Below are positions 43,265 through 51,241 of a stretch of 64,000 bases of DNA, in pieces. Each line of letters starts with the position of its first letter. The stretch's first letter is position 1. The notes under the pieces were generated by a model, which was not told the origin of the DNA, ran no database searches, and saw only the letters and a program-made list of their open reading frames with translations. The DNA is from Streptomyces albofaciens JCM 4342 (GTDB taxonomy: Bacteria; Actinomycetota; Actinomycetes; Streptomycetales; Streptomycetaceae), in NCBI RefSeq assembly GCF_008634025.1, contig NZ_PDCM01000001.1, positions 2,884,501 through 2,948,500 of the forward strand. Direction: 5' to 3'. The translations under genes and the position numbers were made by a program.

Positions 43265-44337
43265 CGCTGACGAGTGGGACGGCCGACGGGCCCGGCACGT
43301 CTGCCGAAGTGCTGTACGTACGGTTCCGGGCCGCCGGGGACGGCGGTGCGGAAGGGGACCGGGGCGGCCCGCCCGGTGAGGAGACCTACGGGCATCTCCT
43401 GCGGCTGCTCGGCCAGTTCACGCCGGTGATCGAGGCACTGCCGCCGGACGCCGCGCTGGCCGACGTACGGGGAGCGCTGCGCTACTTCGAACGGGACGCC
43501 GCGGGCATCGCCGAGCTGATCCGGCTGCGGGCGCTGGCCTGGTACGGGGTGCGGTGCACCATCGGCGTCGCCGGCAACCCGCTGCTCGCGCGGATGGCGG
43601 CGCAGGGCGCGGCGCCCGGCGAGGTGCGCCGGGTCCCCGGCGACGCCGTCGCGGACTTCCTCGACCGCAAACCGGCCGCCGCGCTGCACGGCGTCGGGCC
43701 GGCGACCGCGCGCGCCCTGTGTGCGTACGGACTGGACAGCGTCGGCCGGATCGCCGCCGCGCCGCCCGCGACCCTGCAGCGCATCCTCGGCGCGAAGACC
43801 GGCCGGGCGGTGTACGACAAGGCCCGCGGGCTGGACCCGAGCCCGGTCACCCCGAACGCCGCCGCGCGCTCGATCGGCGCCGAACACCGCTTCGCGCACG
43901 ACGAACTGGATCCGGACCGGCGGCGCCGCGCGCTGCTCTCGCTCGCGGACGACCTCGGCGCCCGGCTGCGCGGCAGCGGCCGGGCGGCCCGCGCGCTCAC
44001 CCTCACCGTCCGCTACGCCGACCGCTCCACGACGACGCGCACCCGGCGGCTGCCCGAACCGACCGCGCACGGGCCGGCGCTGACGGAGGCGGCGTACGCG
44101 CTGCACGCGGCGCTCGGGCTGCAACGGGCGCGCGTCCGGTCCGTGGCGCTGCGGGCGGAGGACCTGTGCCGGGCCGAACTGGCCACCCGGCAGCTGACGT
44201 TCGACCCGGCCGAGGACAAGGCGCGCCGCATCGAGGCGGCGGTGGACCGGGCGCGGGCCCGCTTCGGCGAGGCGGCGGCCCGGCCCGCGGCGAAGCTGGC
44301 TCAGCCGTACAGCCGGTCCCCGTACCGCGCGCCGTAG
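43261..44337 (+). CDS. imuB: ImuB-like inactive Y-family polymerase
   Basis: A 358-residue Y-family-like protein co-translated with dnaE2 (ATGA). The palm's first catalytic Asp of DinB (xHVDMDAFF) is replaced: here VLYVRFRA. The DEA/SLDE motif is also altered (PPDAALADV, Glu to Ala). The helix-hairpin-helix region AALHGVGPATARALCAYGLD and the little-finger part remain. Loss of both acidic sites is what defines ImuB, an adaptor linking DnaE2 to the beta clamp. I see no obvious beta-clamp pentapeptide and no ImuA/RecA-like gene beside it. The stop lies 37 bp inside the convergent PPOX gene. Confidence 0.75.
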   Translation: MTLTSGTADGPGTSAEVLYVRFRAAGDGGAEGDRGGPPGEETYGHLLRLLGQFTPVIEALPPDAALADVRGALRYFERDAAGIAELIRLRALAWYGVRCTIGVAGNPLLARMAAQGAAPGEVRRVPGDAVADFLDRKPAAALHGVGPATARALCAYGLDSVGRIAAAPPATLQRILGAKTGRAVYDKARGLDPSPVTPNAAARSIGAEHRFAHDELDPDRRRRALLSLADDLGARLRGSGRAARALTLTVRYADRSTTTRTRRLPEPTAHGPALTEAAYALHAALGLQRARVRSVALRAEDLCRAELATRQLTFDPAEDKARRIEAAVDRARARFGEAAARPAAKLAQPYSRSPYRAP

Positions 44338-44963
44338 TGCTCCTCCAGCTGCTCCAGCGGGGTGTCGGGGACCTCGACGCCCTTGGCTATCCGGGCCCGG
44401 GAGGGCAGCGCGTCGGGCCGCCAGCTCTCCGGCTCCCACAGCCTGGAGCGCAGGAACGCCTTGGCGCAGTGGTAGAAGACCTCGTCGATCTCCACGAGCA
44501 GCGCCAGCCGGGGGCGGTGGCCCTTGACGACCATGGCGTCGAAGAACGGCGCGTCGCTCAGGATGCGGGCGCGGCCGTTGACGCGCAGGGTGTCGCCGCG
44601 GCCCGGGAGGACGTAGTCCAGCCCGACCTGCGGGTTGGCGAGGATGTTGCGGAAGCCGTCCACGCGCTTGTTGCCGGGGCGGTCCGGTATCGCGATCGTG
44701 GTGTCGTCCAGCACCAGCGTGAAACCTGCGGGGTCGCCCTTGGGGGAGACGTCGCACCGCCCCTCGGCGTCCGAGGTGGCCACGTAACAGAACGGCGAGC
44801 GCGCCAGCCACTGCCGGTCCAGGTCGTGCAGCCGGGTCCGGACCTTGTGCGCCGCGTGGTCGTTCGGCTCGCCGACCAGCTCGCGCAGCTCACGCTCGGA
44901 CGCGACCTCCGTGACCTGCCCGGACGCCGTCCCCGCCTCCGCCGCCCGCTCCGCTGTCGCCAC
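44301..44963 (-). CDS. PPOX-class FMN-dependent flavoprotein (MSMEG_1061 type)
   Basis: A 220-residue pyridoxamine-oxidase-like split-barrel protein. Family features are FCYVATSDAEGRCDVSPKGD (~60), IAIPDRPGNKRVDGFRNILA followed by NPQVGLDYVLPG, and the end of the barrel, RLALLVEIDEVFYHCAKAFL. The 'RPGNxRxDxxxNIL' segment binds FMN phosphate. The enzyme probably reduces or oxidises a small substrate using FMN or F420. GTG at 44963 follows AAGGGGGAG. Its 3' end overlaps imuB-like. Confidence 0.85.
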   Translation of the reverse strand: MATAERAAEAGTASGQVTEVASERELRELVGEPNDHAAHKVRTRLHDLDRQWLARSPFCYVATSDAEGRCDVSPKGDPAGFTLVLDDTTIAIPDRPGNKRVDGFRNILANPQVGLDYVLPGRGDTLRVNGRARILSDAPFFDAMVVKGHRPRLALLVEIDEVFYHCAKAFLRSRLWEPESWRPDALPSRARIAKGVEVPDTPLEQLEEHYGARYGDRLYG

Positions 44964-45041
44964 GGCGCTCCCCCTTCGTGCACAAGGTCAACTCACTTGC
45001 GACTGTACGGCACCCCGCTGACACCGGCCCGGCGGGCCCGC

Positions 45042-45626
45042 TCACCCCGCCAGCAGCGCGGCCGTACACCGCTCGGCCAGGTCCTCGGCGTGCTCGGGCA
45101 GCGGGGTGCCGCCGCGTGCGTGGCGGCGCACCAGGGACAGCGGTACGTCGATGACCGCGAGGAAGACCCGTTCGGTGTCCTGCGGGGTGCGCGCCCCGAG
45201 GTCCCGTGCCAGGGCGCCGACCGCGTCCCATACCCGCCGGTGGCCCCGGTCGGCCCGCTCGGCGTACGCGGCCGGCCAGCCGTCCCGGCCGAAGTCCCGC
45301 GCCCCGTACAGGAGGAGCGCCGCCTCCTCGGGGTGGGCGCGGCTCCACGCGACGATGTGCCGGGCCGCCGCCGCGCCCGCGGCCCGCGGGTCCGGCGCCG
45401 ACCGGAGGGCCGCGAAGTACCCCTCCTGGAACCGCTCGACCGTACGCAGCCACACCTCGGCCAGGAGGGCGGGCCGCCCGGCGAAGCGGTGGTAGACCGA
45501 TCCGCTCGGCGCGCCGACGGCCGCGGCGACCGCGGACATGGTCACCCCCGCCGGGCCGGCCTCGGCGGCCAGCCGGACGGCGGCGTCCAGGAGCAGGGAT
45601 GTCTCGAAGAGCGGTGGTCTCGCCAT
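45042..45626 (-). CDS. TetR-family regulator (autoregulated)
   Basis: A 194-residue TetR protein. The HTH covers residues ~8-50: LLLDAAVRLAAEAGPAGVTM, then SAVAAAVGAPSGSVYHRFAG. The rest is helical. It is divergent from the SRPBCC gene. Two copies of the motif TGGAG-N6-CTCCA lie between them, one of which overlaps the TetR -10 element and start, so it should repress both itself and its neighbour. ATG at 45626 has no ribosome site; TACCCT lies 7 nt upstream. Confidence 0.88.
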   Translation of the reverse strand: MARPPLFETSLLLDAAVRLAAEAGPAGVTMSAVAAAVGAPSGSVYHRFAGRPALLAEVWLRTVERFQEGYFAALRSAPDPRAAGAAAARHIVAWSRAHPEEAALLLYGARDFGRDGWPAAYAERADRGHRRVWDAVGALARDLGARTPQDTERVFLAVIDVPLSLVRRHARGGTPLPEHAEDLAERCTAALLAG

Positions 45627-45630
45627 GTTC

Positions 45631-45646
45631 TGGAGGGTACTCTCCA
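45631..45646. promoter_or_regulatory. TetR operator 1, overlapping the regulator's -10 element
   Basis: TGGAG-GGTACT-CTCCA; the symmetry extends to GTTCTGGAG/CTCCAGAAC (45627-45650). On the minus strand TACCCT (45634-45639) within it is the likely -10, 7 nt before the ATG at 45626. Confidence 0.65.
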
Positions 45647-45654
45647 GAACGTAT

Positions 45655-45670
45655 TGGAGGGCGCCCTCCA
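45655..45670. promoter_or_regulatory. TetR operator 2
   Basis: TGGAG-GGCGCC-CTCCA, inside a perfect 18-bp palindrome (45654-45671). It has the same 5-6-5 layout as operator 1 and lies 24 bp from it. Confidence 0.65.
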
Positions 45671-45734
45671 AAAGGGCCCTGCGCCGGGACCGAGCCTGCC
45701 CCGCGCCGGCCCGCTGTCCTCGGAGGTGGACGGA

Positions 45735-46277
45735 ATGGGAATCTTCAACGTGCACGAGCGTGAACTGCCGGTGCCGCCGGCCACCGCCGGTGCGCTGATC
45801 GACGGCCTGGCGAGCGCGCACGATCCGCTGTGGCCGGGCCGCGACTGGCCTCCGATGCGGCTCGACCGCCCGCTCGGCGAGGGCGCGGCCGGCGGCCACG
45901 GCCCGGTCCGCTACACGGTCGTCGCCCATGTCCCGGGCATCTGGGTGCGGTTCGCCTTCAGCGGGCCGCGCGGCTTCGACGGCTTCCACGAATACACCGT
46001 GCACGCCCTCGGGGAGCGGCGGTCGGTACTGCGGCACACCTTGGCGATGCGCGTCCGTGGCCCGGCCCGGCTCAGCTGGCCGCTGGTCTACCGGCGGCTG
46101 CACGACGCGGTCCTGGAAGACAGCCTGGACCGGGCCGAGTTCGCCTGTACGGGGACGGTCGCGCGTCCCGCCCGCTGGAGCCCGTACGTACGCCTGCTGC
46201 GGCGCCTGGTCGGGGATTCGCGGGATTCTTCCGCCGGAACGGGAATCTCCGGCGTGGCGCGCCGCGCTGAGGAATGA
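45735..46277 (+). CDS. SRPBCC-like protein of unknown function
   Basis: A 180-residue protein starting MGIFNVHERELPVPPATAGA. The pattern of an N-terminal strand, a helix with LIDGLASAHDPLWPG, a string of strands (VRYTVVAHVPGIWVRFAFSG) and a C-terminal helix with VYRRLHDAVLEDSLDRAE fits the SRPBCC ligand-binding fold. Ligand unknown. ATG at 45735 has CGGAGG upstream. It is the likely target of the divergent TetR regulator. Confidence 0.65.
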   Translation: MGIFNVHERELPVPPATAGALIDGLASAHDPLWPGRDWPPMRLDRPLGEGAAGGHGPVRYTVVAHVPGIWVRFAFSGPRGFDGFHEYTVHALGERRSVLRHTLAMRVRGPARLSWPLVYRRLHDAVLEDSLDRAEFACTGTVARPARWSPYVRLLRRLVGDSRDSSAGTGISGVARRAEE

Positions 46278-46429
46278 CACGACGTGAGGGGACCACGGCC
46301 CGGCGCGCGCCCGGCCCGCTCCCACGCCGCACCACAGGGGAGTGCGGCGCGGGGGCGGGGCGCGCGGAGCGGCGCCGCCACCCCCTGAGGTGAAGGGAAG
46401 GGGACGGCGGCGCCAGTGTGGGGGGTGGG

Positions 46430-46568
46430 CCCCGTGAGGCCAGCGGGGGATGGCCTCACGGGGCAAGCCCTGTGGGGTCAGTGGGGGATGACCTCACCAG
46501 GGGTCCTGCGGGGCCAGTGGGGGATGCCCCCGCAGGGTGGGCCCTCGTAGATGTGGGGGGAAGGGCCC
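46430..46568. repeat. Tandem array of hairpins with a shared 8-nt loop
   Basis: Three hairpins follow each other. Hairpin 1 (46430-46463): perfect 13-bp stem CCCCGTGAGGCCA. Hairpin 2 (46468-46503): stem CCCTGTGGGGTCA with one wobble and one bulge. Hairpin 3 (46504-46537): stem with one mismatch. Their loops are GCGGGGGA, GTGGGGGA and GTGGGGGA, each closed by A-T then C-G or C-G-like pairs. A fourth, degenerate hairpin (46539-46568) has GTGGGGGGA in its loop. Loop spacing is 38 and 36 bp. Stem sequences differ but pairing is kept. The array lies between convergent SRPBCC and LPMO genes and may act as a multiple terminator. Confidence 0.7.
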
Positions 46569-46587
46569 TGCGGGAAAAGCGGAGGGA

Positions 46588-47595
46588 TCAGCCGCGCTGC
46601 CGGGCGGCCTTGCGGCGCGCGCTCGCGAACAGGACCGAGGCGCCCAGCGCCAGGACGGCCGCGCCGCCGATGGCGATCGGCGCGGTCGCGCTGTTGCCGC
46701 CGGTCTCGGCGAGGTGGCTGCCGGCCGCCTGCTGGGCACCGGCCTGCTTCGGGTCCACCTCCTTGGCCGCGCCCCCGTTGGGGCGCGCCGCGTTGCCCGC
46801 GGCACCGTCGTCCCGCGCCGTGCCGTCGGCCCCGGCCGCCGGGGCGCCGCCGTGCGCGCCGTGGTGCATGTGGTCCATGGACGACTTGTCCGCCGCCGCC
46901 GCGATCTGCCGGTCGCTCGGCGCGGCGGCCGGGGCGGCGCCCTTGCCCGCGCCGCCGCCGTCCTTGCCGAAGACCACGTCGGAGCAGGTGTAGAACGCCT
47001 CGGGGCTGTCCGAGCGCTGCCAGATGCTGTAGATCAGGTGGCGGCCGGACCTGGCGGGCACCTTGCCGCTGAAGACGTAGTCGCCGCCCGTCAGTTTCGG
47101 GTCGGTGACCTTGGCGAACGGCTTGGCCTCCAGGTCGGACCACTTGAGCGGCTTGGCGGGGTCGTAGCCGTCCTTGGTGATGTACAGCTCGAAGGAGCCG
47201 CGGTGCGGGGCGGTCGCCTTGTAGTGGAACGTGTGGTCCCCCGCCCGCAGCCTGGTGGACGGCCAGTCGGCCCGCGGCAGGTCCAGGCCCTTGTACTCGG
47301 CGCTGTTGGCGCTGCACAGCTTGCCGTCCGGGATGCGCTTCCTGGACTGCCCGCCGGCGTTGCCGTCCCGTACGCCGTTCCAGTCGTACAGGGCCTGTGT
47401 GCCGCCGGCCGCGACCAGTGCCTTGCAGGCCGCGGACTTCGGGTGCTCCGGGCCCTCCGCGAAGCAGGCGGAGATCCGGCTGACCGGGTCGGTCATCGAG
47501 CCGTGGGCGACCGCCGGGGTCGCGGAGAGCGCGGTGAACACCAGCGGGGCGATACCGGTCAGCGCGATACCGGCGGCCTTGCGGCGAGCGGTCAT
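46588..47595 (-). CDS. AA10 lytic polysaccharide monooxygenase, sortase-anchored
   Basis: A 335-residue secreted copper enzyme that cleaves chitin or cellulose oxidatively. The signal peptide ends ATPAVA, exposing His31 as the mature N-terminus (HGSMTDPVSR). His131 in YKATAPHRGSFELYITK completes the histidine brace, and Phe201 in AFYTCSDVVF is the usual axial residue. After the catalytic domain (~210) there is a long linker containing SSMDHMHHGAHGG, which is rich in His and Met. The C-terminus has LAETG (295-299), a hydrophobic helix and a basic tail, a class E sortase signal. It should be displayed on the cell wall. It is divergent from the siderophore operon. ATG at 47595 is the signal-peptide start. 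Confidence 0.93.
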   Translation of the reverse strand: MTARRKAAGIALTGIAPLVFTALSATPAVAHGSMTDPVSRISACFAEGPEHPKSAACKALVAAGGTQALYDWNGVRDGNAGGQSRKRIPDGKLCSANSAEYKGLDLPRADWPSTRLRAGDHTFHYKATAPHRGSFELYITKDGYDPAKPLKWSDLEAKPFAKVTDPKLTGGDYVFSGKVPARSGRHLIYSIWQRSDSPEAFYTCSDVVFGKDGGGAGKGAAPAAAPSDRQIAAAADKSSMDHMHHGAHGGAPAAGADGTARDDGAAGNAARPNGGAAKEVDPKQAGAQQAAGSHLAETGGNSATAPIAIGGAAVLALGASVLFASARRKAARQRG

Positions 47596-47846
47596 CGTGG
47601 GGGTCTCCTTCGTCGGGGCGTGGGGGAGCGCACCGGCGGGAGCGCCTGATCCCGCCGGTGCGATCAGCACGCTAGCCCCGCTGAGCAGCGGATTCGGGCC
47701 CGGAAGCCGGTTCCCGGCGATCTTTATGGCCCGCTTAAGGAAGGCCTCAGGACGGATTAAGCCCTCGGGACGGACCGTGGTGGAGGCAATCCGGAACGCG
47801 CAGGGGAGGGGGTGGGGAGAGGGGCGCGGCGCCGGTGTGGCGCGAG

Positions 47847-47877
47847 TTGACAAAGTTAGGTATGCCTAACCTAATCT
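47847..47877 (+). promoter_or_regulatory. Promoter of the siderophore operon
   Basis: TTGACA (47847-47852) and TAATCT (47872-47877) with 19-bp spacing. TAATCT ends 7 nt before the GTG at 47885, which suggests a leaderless mRNA. The iron box covers the spacer and -10 region. Confidence 0.65.
47856..47874. promoter_or_regulatory. Iron box (DmdR/IdeR-type operator)
   Basis: TTAGGTATGCCTAACCTAA matches the consensus TTAGGTTAGGCTAACCTAA at 16 of 19 positions. Binding of the Fe2+-loaded repressor here would block the promoter. Confidence 0.85.
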
Positions 47878-47884
47878 TCGGCGT

Positions 47885-49168
47885 GTGAACGAGGCCGCAC
47901 CCCCGAACGACCCTTGCGCGGGCCTGATCCTCCTCGCCCGCAACCCCACCGACTCCGTCACGGAAGGCTTTCTGCCGGCCGCGGCCCGCCTCGGCCTGCC
48001 CGTGGCGCTGCTGACCGACCAGCCGGACGCCCACCGGGAGGCGTACGGGCGGTACGCGCGCGAGCGGGGCGGCGGCGGTCCGCTGCCCGGCGAGCCGGCC
48101 ATCGTACCGTGCGACGTGGCGGACTTCCGGGCCGTGATCGCGCGAACCGCCGCTCTGGCCAGCCGAGTTGGGGCACCCGCTGCGGTCTTCACCAACAGCG
48201 ACCACCTCCAGGCCCAGGCCGCCCTGGCCGCCGACTACTTCGGGCTGCCCGGCAAGGACTGGCGGGCCGCGCTCCGCACGAAGAACAAGGCCGAGCTGCG
48301 GCGCGCCCTGGCCGCCGCCGGACTGGACGCCGTACGGTCCGCCGAACTGGCGCCGGACGGCGGCCCGGCCGGCCGCGAAACGCGCCACCACGGCATCCCG
48401 TACCCCTGCGTCCTCAAAGCGCGTGAAGGGGTCGCGAGCGAGGACGTCTTCCTGGTCGCGGACGACGCCGAACTGGCCGCCCGCTGCGCCGAGATCCGGG
48501 CCCGGCGGCCCGGCGCCGCGCTGGTCCTGGAGGAGTACCTGGACGGCGACCTGTACACCCTGGAAACCCTCGGTGACGGGCACGGCCTGCACCCGCTCGC
48601 CTCGTTCCGCACGGACATCTCGCCGCCGCCGCACTTCATCGAGGAACGGCTGCGCCTGCTCCCCGAACCGCCCCGGCCCGCCACGGACCAGGTGCTGGCC
48701 CAACTGCGCGCGCTCGGCGTCGGCTTCGGCGCCTGCCACACCGAATACGTGGACCAGGGCGGCCGGGCTCGCATCATCGAGGTCAACTACCGCGCCATCG
48801 GCGACCGGTGCGACCTCGCCCTCGCCGAGGCGCTGGACCTCCCGCTCTTCGAGCTGATCCTCCGTACGCACCTGGGGGAGCGGCTGCCGCGGAGCCTGGA
48901 TGCGCGGCGCGGCACGCGGGTGCGCATGGAGTACGTGTGCGCCGACCGTTCCGGGGCGCTGAAGGCGGCGCCCGACCCGGAAGTACGGGAAGCGGACGGC
49001 GTCCGCCTCGACTACCGGCCCTTACGCGAGGTGGGCGAGCGGCACCCCCTGTACCGCACCAACCGCGACTTCCTGGGGGTGCTGCGGGCCACCGGCCGCG
49101 ACGAGGAGCGCATCGACGCGGCCGTACGGGAGTTCCTGGCCGCCCACCGTTGGGAGATCGTGCCGTGA
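47885..49168 (+). CDS. ATP-grasp enzyme of siderophore biosynthesis
   Basis: A 427-residue ATP-grasp ligase. The N-terminal part has LILLARNPTDSVTEGFLPAA and AAVFTNSDHLQAQAALAADY. The ATP-binding core shows RTKNKAELRRALAAAGLD, YPCVLKAREGVASEDVFLV and LVLEEYLDGDLYTLETLG. The metal site is RIIEVNYRAIGD near residue 300 (E..N). ATP-grasp enzymes join a carboxylate to an amine or thiol through an acyl-phosphate. Translated from an apparent leaderless GTG, first in an iron-box operon, it probably forms an amide bond in the siderophore backbone or its precursor. Stop overlaps the next gene by 4 bp. Confidence 0.85.
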   Translation: MNEAAPPNDPCAGLILLARNPTDSVTEGFLPAAARLGLPVALLTDQPDAHREAYGRYARERGGGGPLPGEPAIVPCDVADFRAVIARTAALASRVGAPAAVFTNSDHLQAQAALAADYFGLPGKDWRAALRTKNKAELRRALAAAGLDAVRSAELAPDGGPAGRETRHHGIPYPCVLKAREGVASEDVFLVADDAELAARCAEIRARRPGAALVLEEYLDGDLYTLETLGDGHGLHPLASFRTDISPPPHFIEERLRLLPEPPRPATDQVLAQLRALGVGFGACHTEYVDQGGRARIIEVNYRAIGDRCDLALAEALDLPLFELILRTHLGERLPRSLDARRGTRVRMEYVCADRSGALKAAPDPEVREADGVRLDYRPLREVGERHPLYRTNRDFLGVLRATGRDEERIDAAVREFLAAHRWEIVP

Positions 49169-51165
49169 CGGCGGTGACGGGAGACGGCGTACCGGACACG
49201 CTGTGCGGTGCCGAGCCGGAGAACGCCGGCGGCGGCCCCCTCGACCGCCCGCAGGACGGCGTGGAGGAAGAGCTGATGCGACGCGTGCTCAGCGCGCTGC
49301 TGCGCGAGGACGCGTACGGGCTGCGCAGCGCCGCCGGAACGGTGCGCGGGACCGACGGCGACCGGCTGCGGCTGGCCCTCCCGGACGGCCCGGTCCTGGT
49401 CCCGGTCGAGGCCGACGGCTTCCAGTGCGAGGTCGCCGCCCGTACGGGAGTGCTGGAGCGCCCCGACGGCACGCGGCTGACCGGCATCGACGCCATCATG
49501 GGGCTGCTGCGCACCGCCGTGCCGCCCGAGGACCGGCCGGGCTTCGACGGCTTCGTCGGCGAGTGCCGCCAGGCGCTGGCCACCGCCCGGACGCAGGCCG
49601 CCGAGCGCGCGGCGGTGGTCGGCCGGCTGGGCCCGCACGCGGGCGGCGGGGCGTACGGCGGGAACAGCGGGCCGGCGGCCGGCGCGAGCGGCGGGGGCCG
49701 GGGCGCGGCACTGGGCGCGCACGCCGTGCCGGCCGGCGCGTACGACGGCGACCGGGCCTGGTGCGGCCCCGGCGGCGCCCTCGACTACGACACCCTCGCC
49801 GCCTACCGCGACCACCCCGTCTACCCCACCGGCCGGGCCCGCATCGGCCTGGACGCCGACCAGGTCCGCGCCTACGCGCCCGAGTTCGCGCCCGGTTTCG
49901 CGCTGCGCTGGCTGGCCCTCCCGTACGAGCACGTCAACGGCGACCCGGCGGCCCTGCCCCACTGGTGGCCCACCCCCGCGGACCTGGGCCTGCCCCGGCT
50001 GGACGACAGCCACCTCGCGCTGCCCGTCCACCCGCTCACCGCCGACGGGCCGCTGGCCGAAGCGCTGCGCGCCCGGGGCCTGGAGGGTGCGGCGCGGCTC
50101 GCCGACCGGGCGTGGCTGCGGGTACGGCCCACCCTGTCGATGCGGACCGTCGCCGTCACCGACGACCCGTACACCCACCTCAAACTACCGCTCGCCACCG
50201 CCACGCTGGGCCGCCTCAACCGGCGCGGCATGAAACCGGGCACCCTCGTGGACGGCGCGGTGGGCCAGCGCCTCCTGGAGACCGTCGTCGCCCGCCATCC
50301 GCGCTTCGCCGAGACCGTGCTCCTCGCCGACGAGACCACCCATCTGGACGCCGGGCACGACCTGCTCGCCACTCTGGTGCGCCGCTATCCCCGGGGCAGT
50401 GGTGGTACGGCGGCCGGGTGCGGAAGCGGCGGCCCCATCGCCGCGCGGAGCCTGCGCGGCCTGCGCGGGTCCAGCGGTCTGCGCGGCGCGCGGGTGGTGC
50501 CGGTGGCCGCGCTCACGGCCCGGATGCCGGACGGCTCCCTCGTCGCCGACGACCTCGCCCGCCGCTTCTACGGCGGCGACCTGCTCGCCCTCCTCGACGC
50601 CTACCTGACCCTGCTGCTGGACTGGCACACCACCCTCTTCGCGTACGGCATCGCGCTGGAGTCGCACCAGCAGAACACCTCGCTCGTCCTGGACGAGGTC
50701 GCCGGACGCCCACGGCTGCGCCTGCTGCTCAAGGACAACGACGGGCCGCGGGTGAACACCGTCCGGCTGGCCGCCGTGCTCGGCGGGGAGGCCGCCGACC
50801 TGTGCGGCTTCGCCGACCGCCGCATCCCGGTGGGCAGCGACGCCCCGGTGGCGGACGTGTTCACCACCATCACCGTCCACCTGTGCGCCGGCGCCCTCGC
50901 CTTCGAACTGGCGCGGCTCGGCCGGGCGCCCCTGCCGGTGCTGCTCGGGCAGCTCCGCGCGCGCCTGACGGAGGCCGTGGACCGGCTGGACGCCGCCCCC
51001 GGAGCGGCCGCCGTCGTACTGCGCACCCGCGTCCTGCACGCTGAGCGGCTGCCGGTCAAGGCCATGGTCACGGCCGGCAGCCTGCTCACGAAACGGCGGT
51101 CGGGTGCGTCGGACATCAACAAGCACTACGTCACCGGGCCGAACTACCTGCTCCCGGGCCGGTGA
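49165..51165 (+). CDS. IucA/IucC-family NIS siderophore synthetase (first)
   Basis: A 666-residue NRPS-independent siderophore synthetase. Family regions: LALPYEHVNGDPAALPHWWP, LPVHPLTAD (~290), LSMRTVAVTDDPYTHLKLPL (the ATP/citrate region), LGRLNRRGMKPGTLVDG, and ALESHQQNTSLVLDE (~500). These enzymes adenylate a citrate or alpha-ketoglutarate carboxylate and condense it with an amine or alcohol. Two low-complexity Gly/Ala insertions (residues ~155-200 and ~415-440) are not family features. GTG at 49165 sits in a GTGA overlap with the ATP-grasp gene. Confidence 0.92.
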   Translation: MTAVTGDGVPDTLCGAEPENAGGGPLDRPQDGVEEELMRRVLSALLREDAYGLRSAAGTVRGTDGDRLRLALPDGPVLVPVEADGFQCEVAARTGVLERPDGTRLTGIDAIMGLLRTAVPPEDRPGFDGFVGECRQALATARTQAAERAAVVGRLGPHAGGGAYGGNSGPAAGASGGGRGAALGAHAVPAGAYDGDRAWCGPGGALDYDTLAAYRDHPVYPTGRARIGLDADQVRAYAPEFAPGFALRWLALPYEHVNGDPAALPHWWPTPADLGLPRLDDSHLALPVHPLTADGPLAEALRARGLEGAARLADRAWLRVRPTLSMRTVAVTDDPYTHLKLPLATATLGRLNRRGMKPGTLVDGAVGQRLLETVVARHPRFAETVLLADETTHLDAGHDLLATLVRRYPRGSGGTAAGCGSGGPIAARSLRGLRGSSGLRGARVVPVAALTARMPDGSLVADDLARRFYGGDLLALLDAYLTLLLDWHTTLFAYGIALESHQQNTSLVLDEVAGRPRLRLLLKDNDGPRVNTVRLAAVLGGEAADLCGFADRRIPVGSDAPVADVFTTITVHLCAGALAFELARLGRAPLPVLLGQLRARLTEAVDRLDAAPGAAAVVLRTRVLHAERLPVKAMVTAGSLLTKRRSGASDINKHYVTGPNYLLPGR

Positions 51166-51241
51166 TCACCGTCCTCGCACCGTGACCGGCCCGCCCACCG
51201 CTCGGGCACCCCTCTCCCCACCCCCTGTTGGAGTCCCCGCA

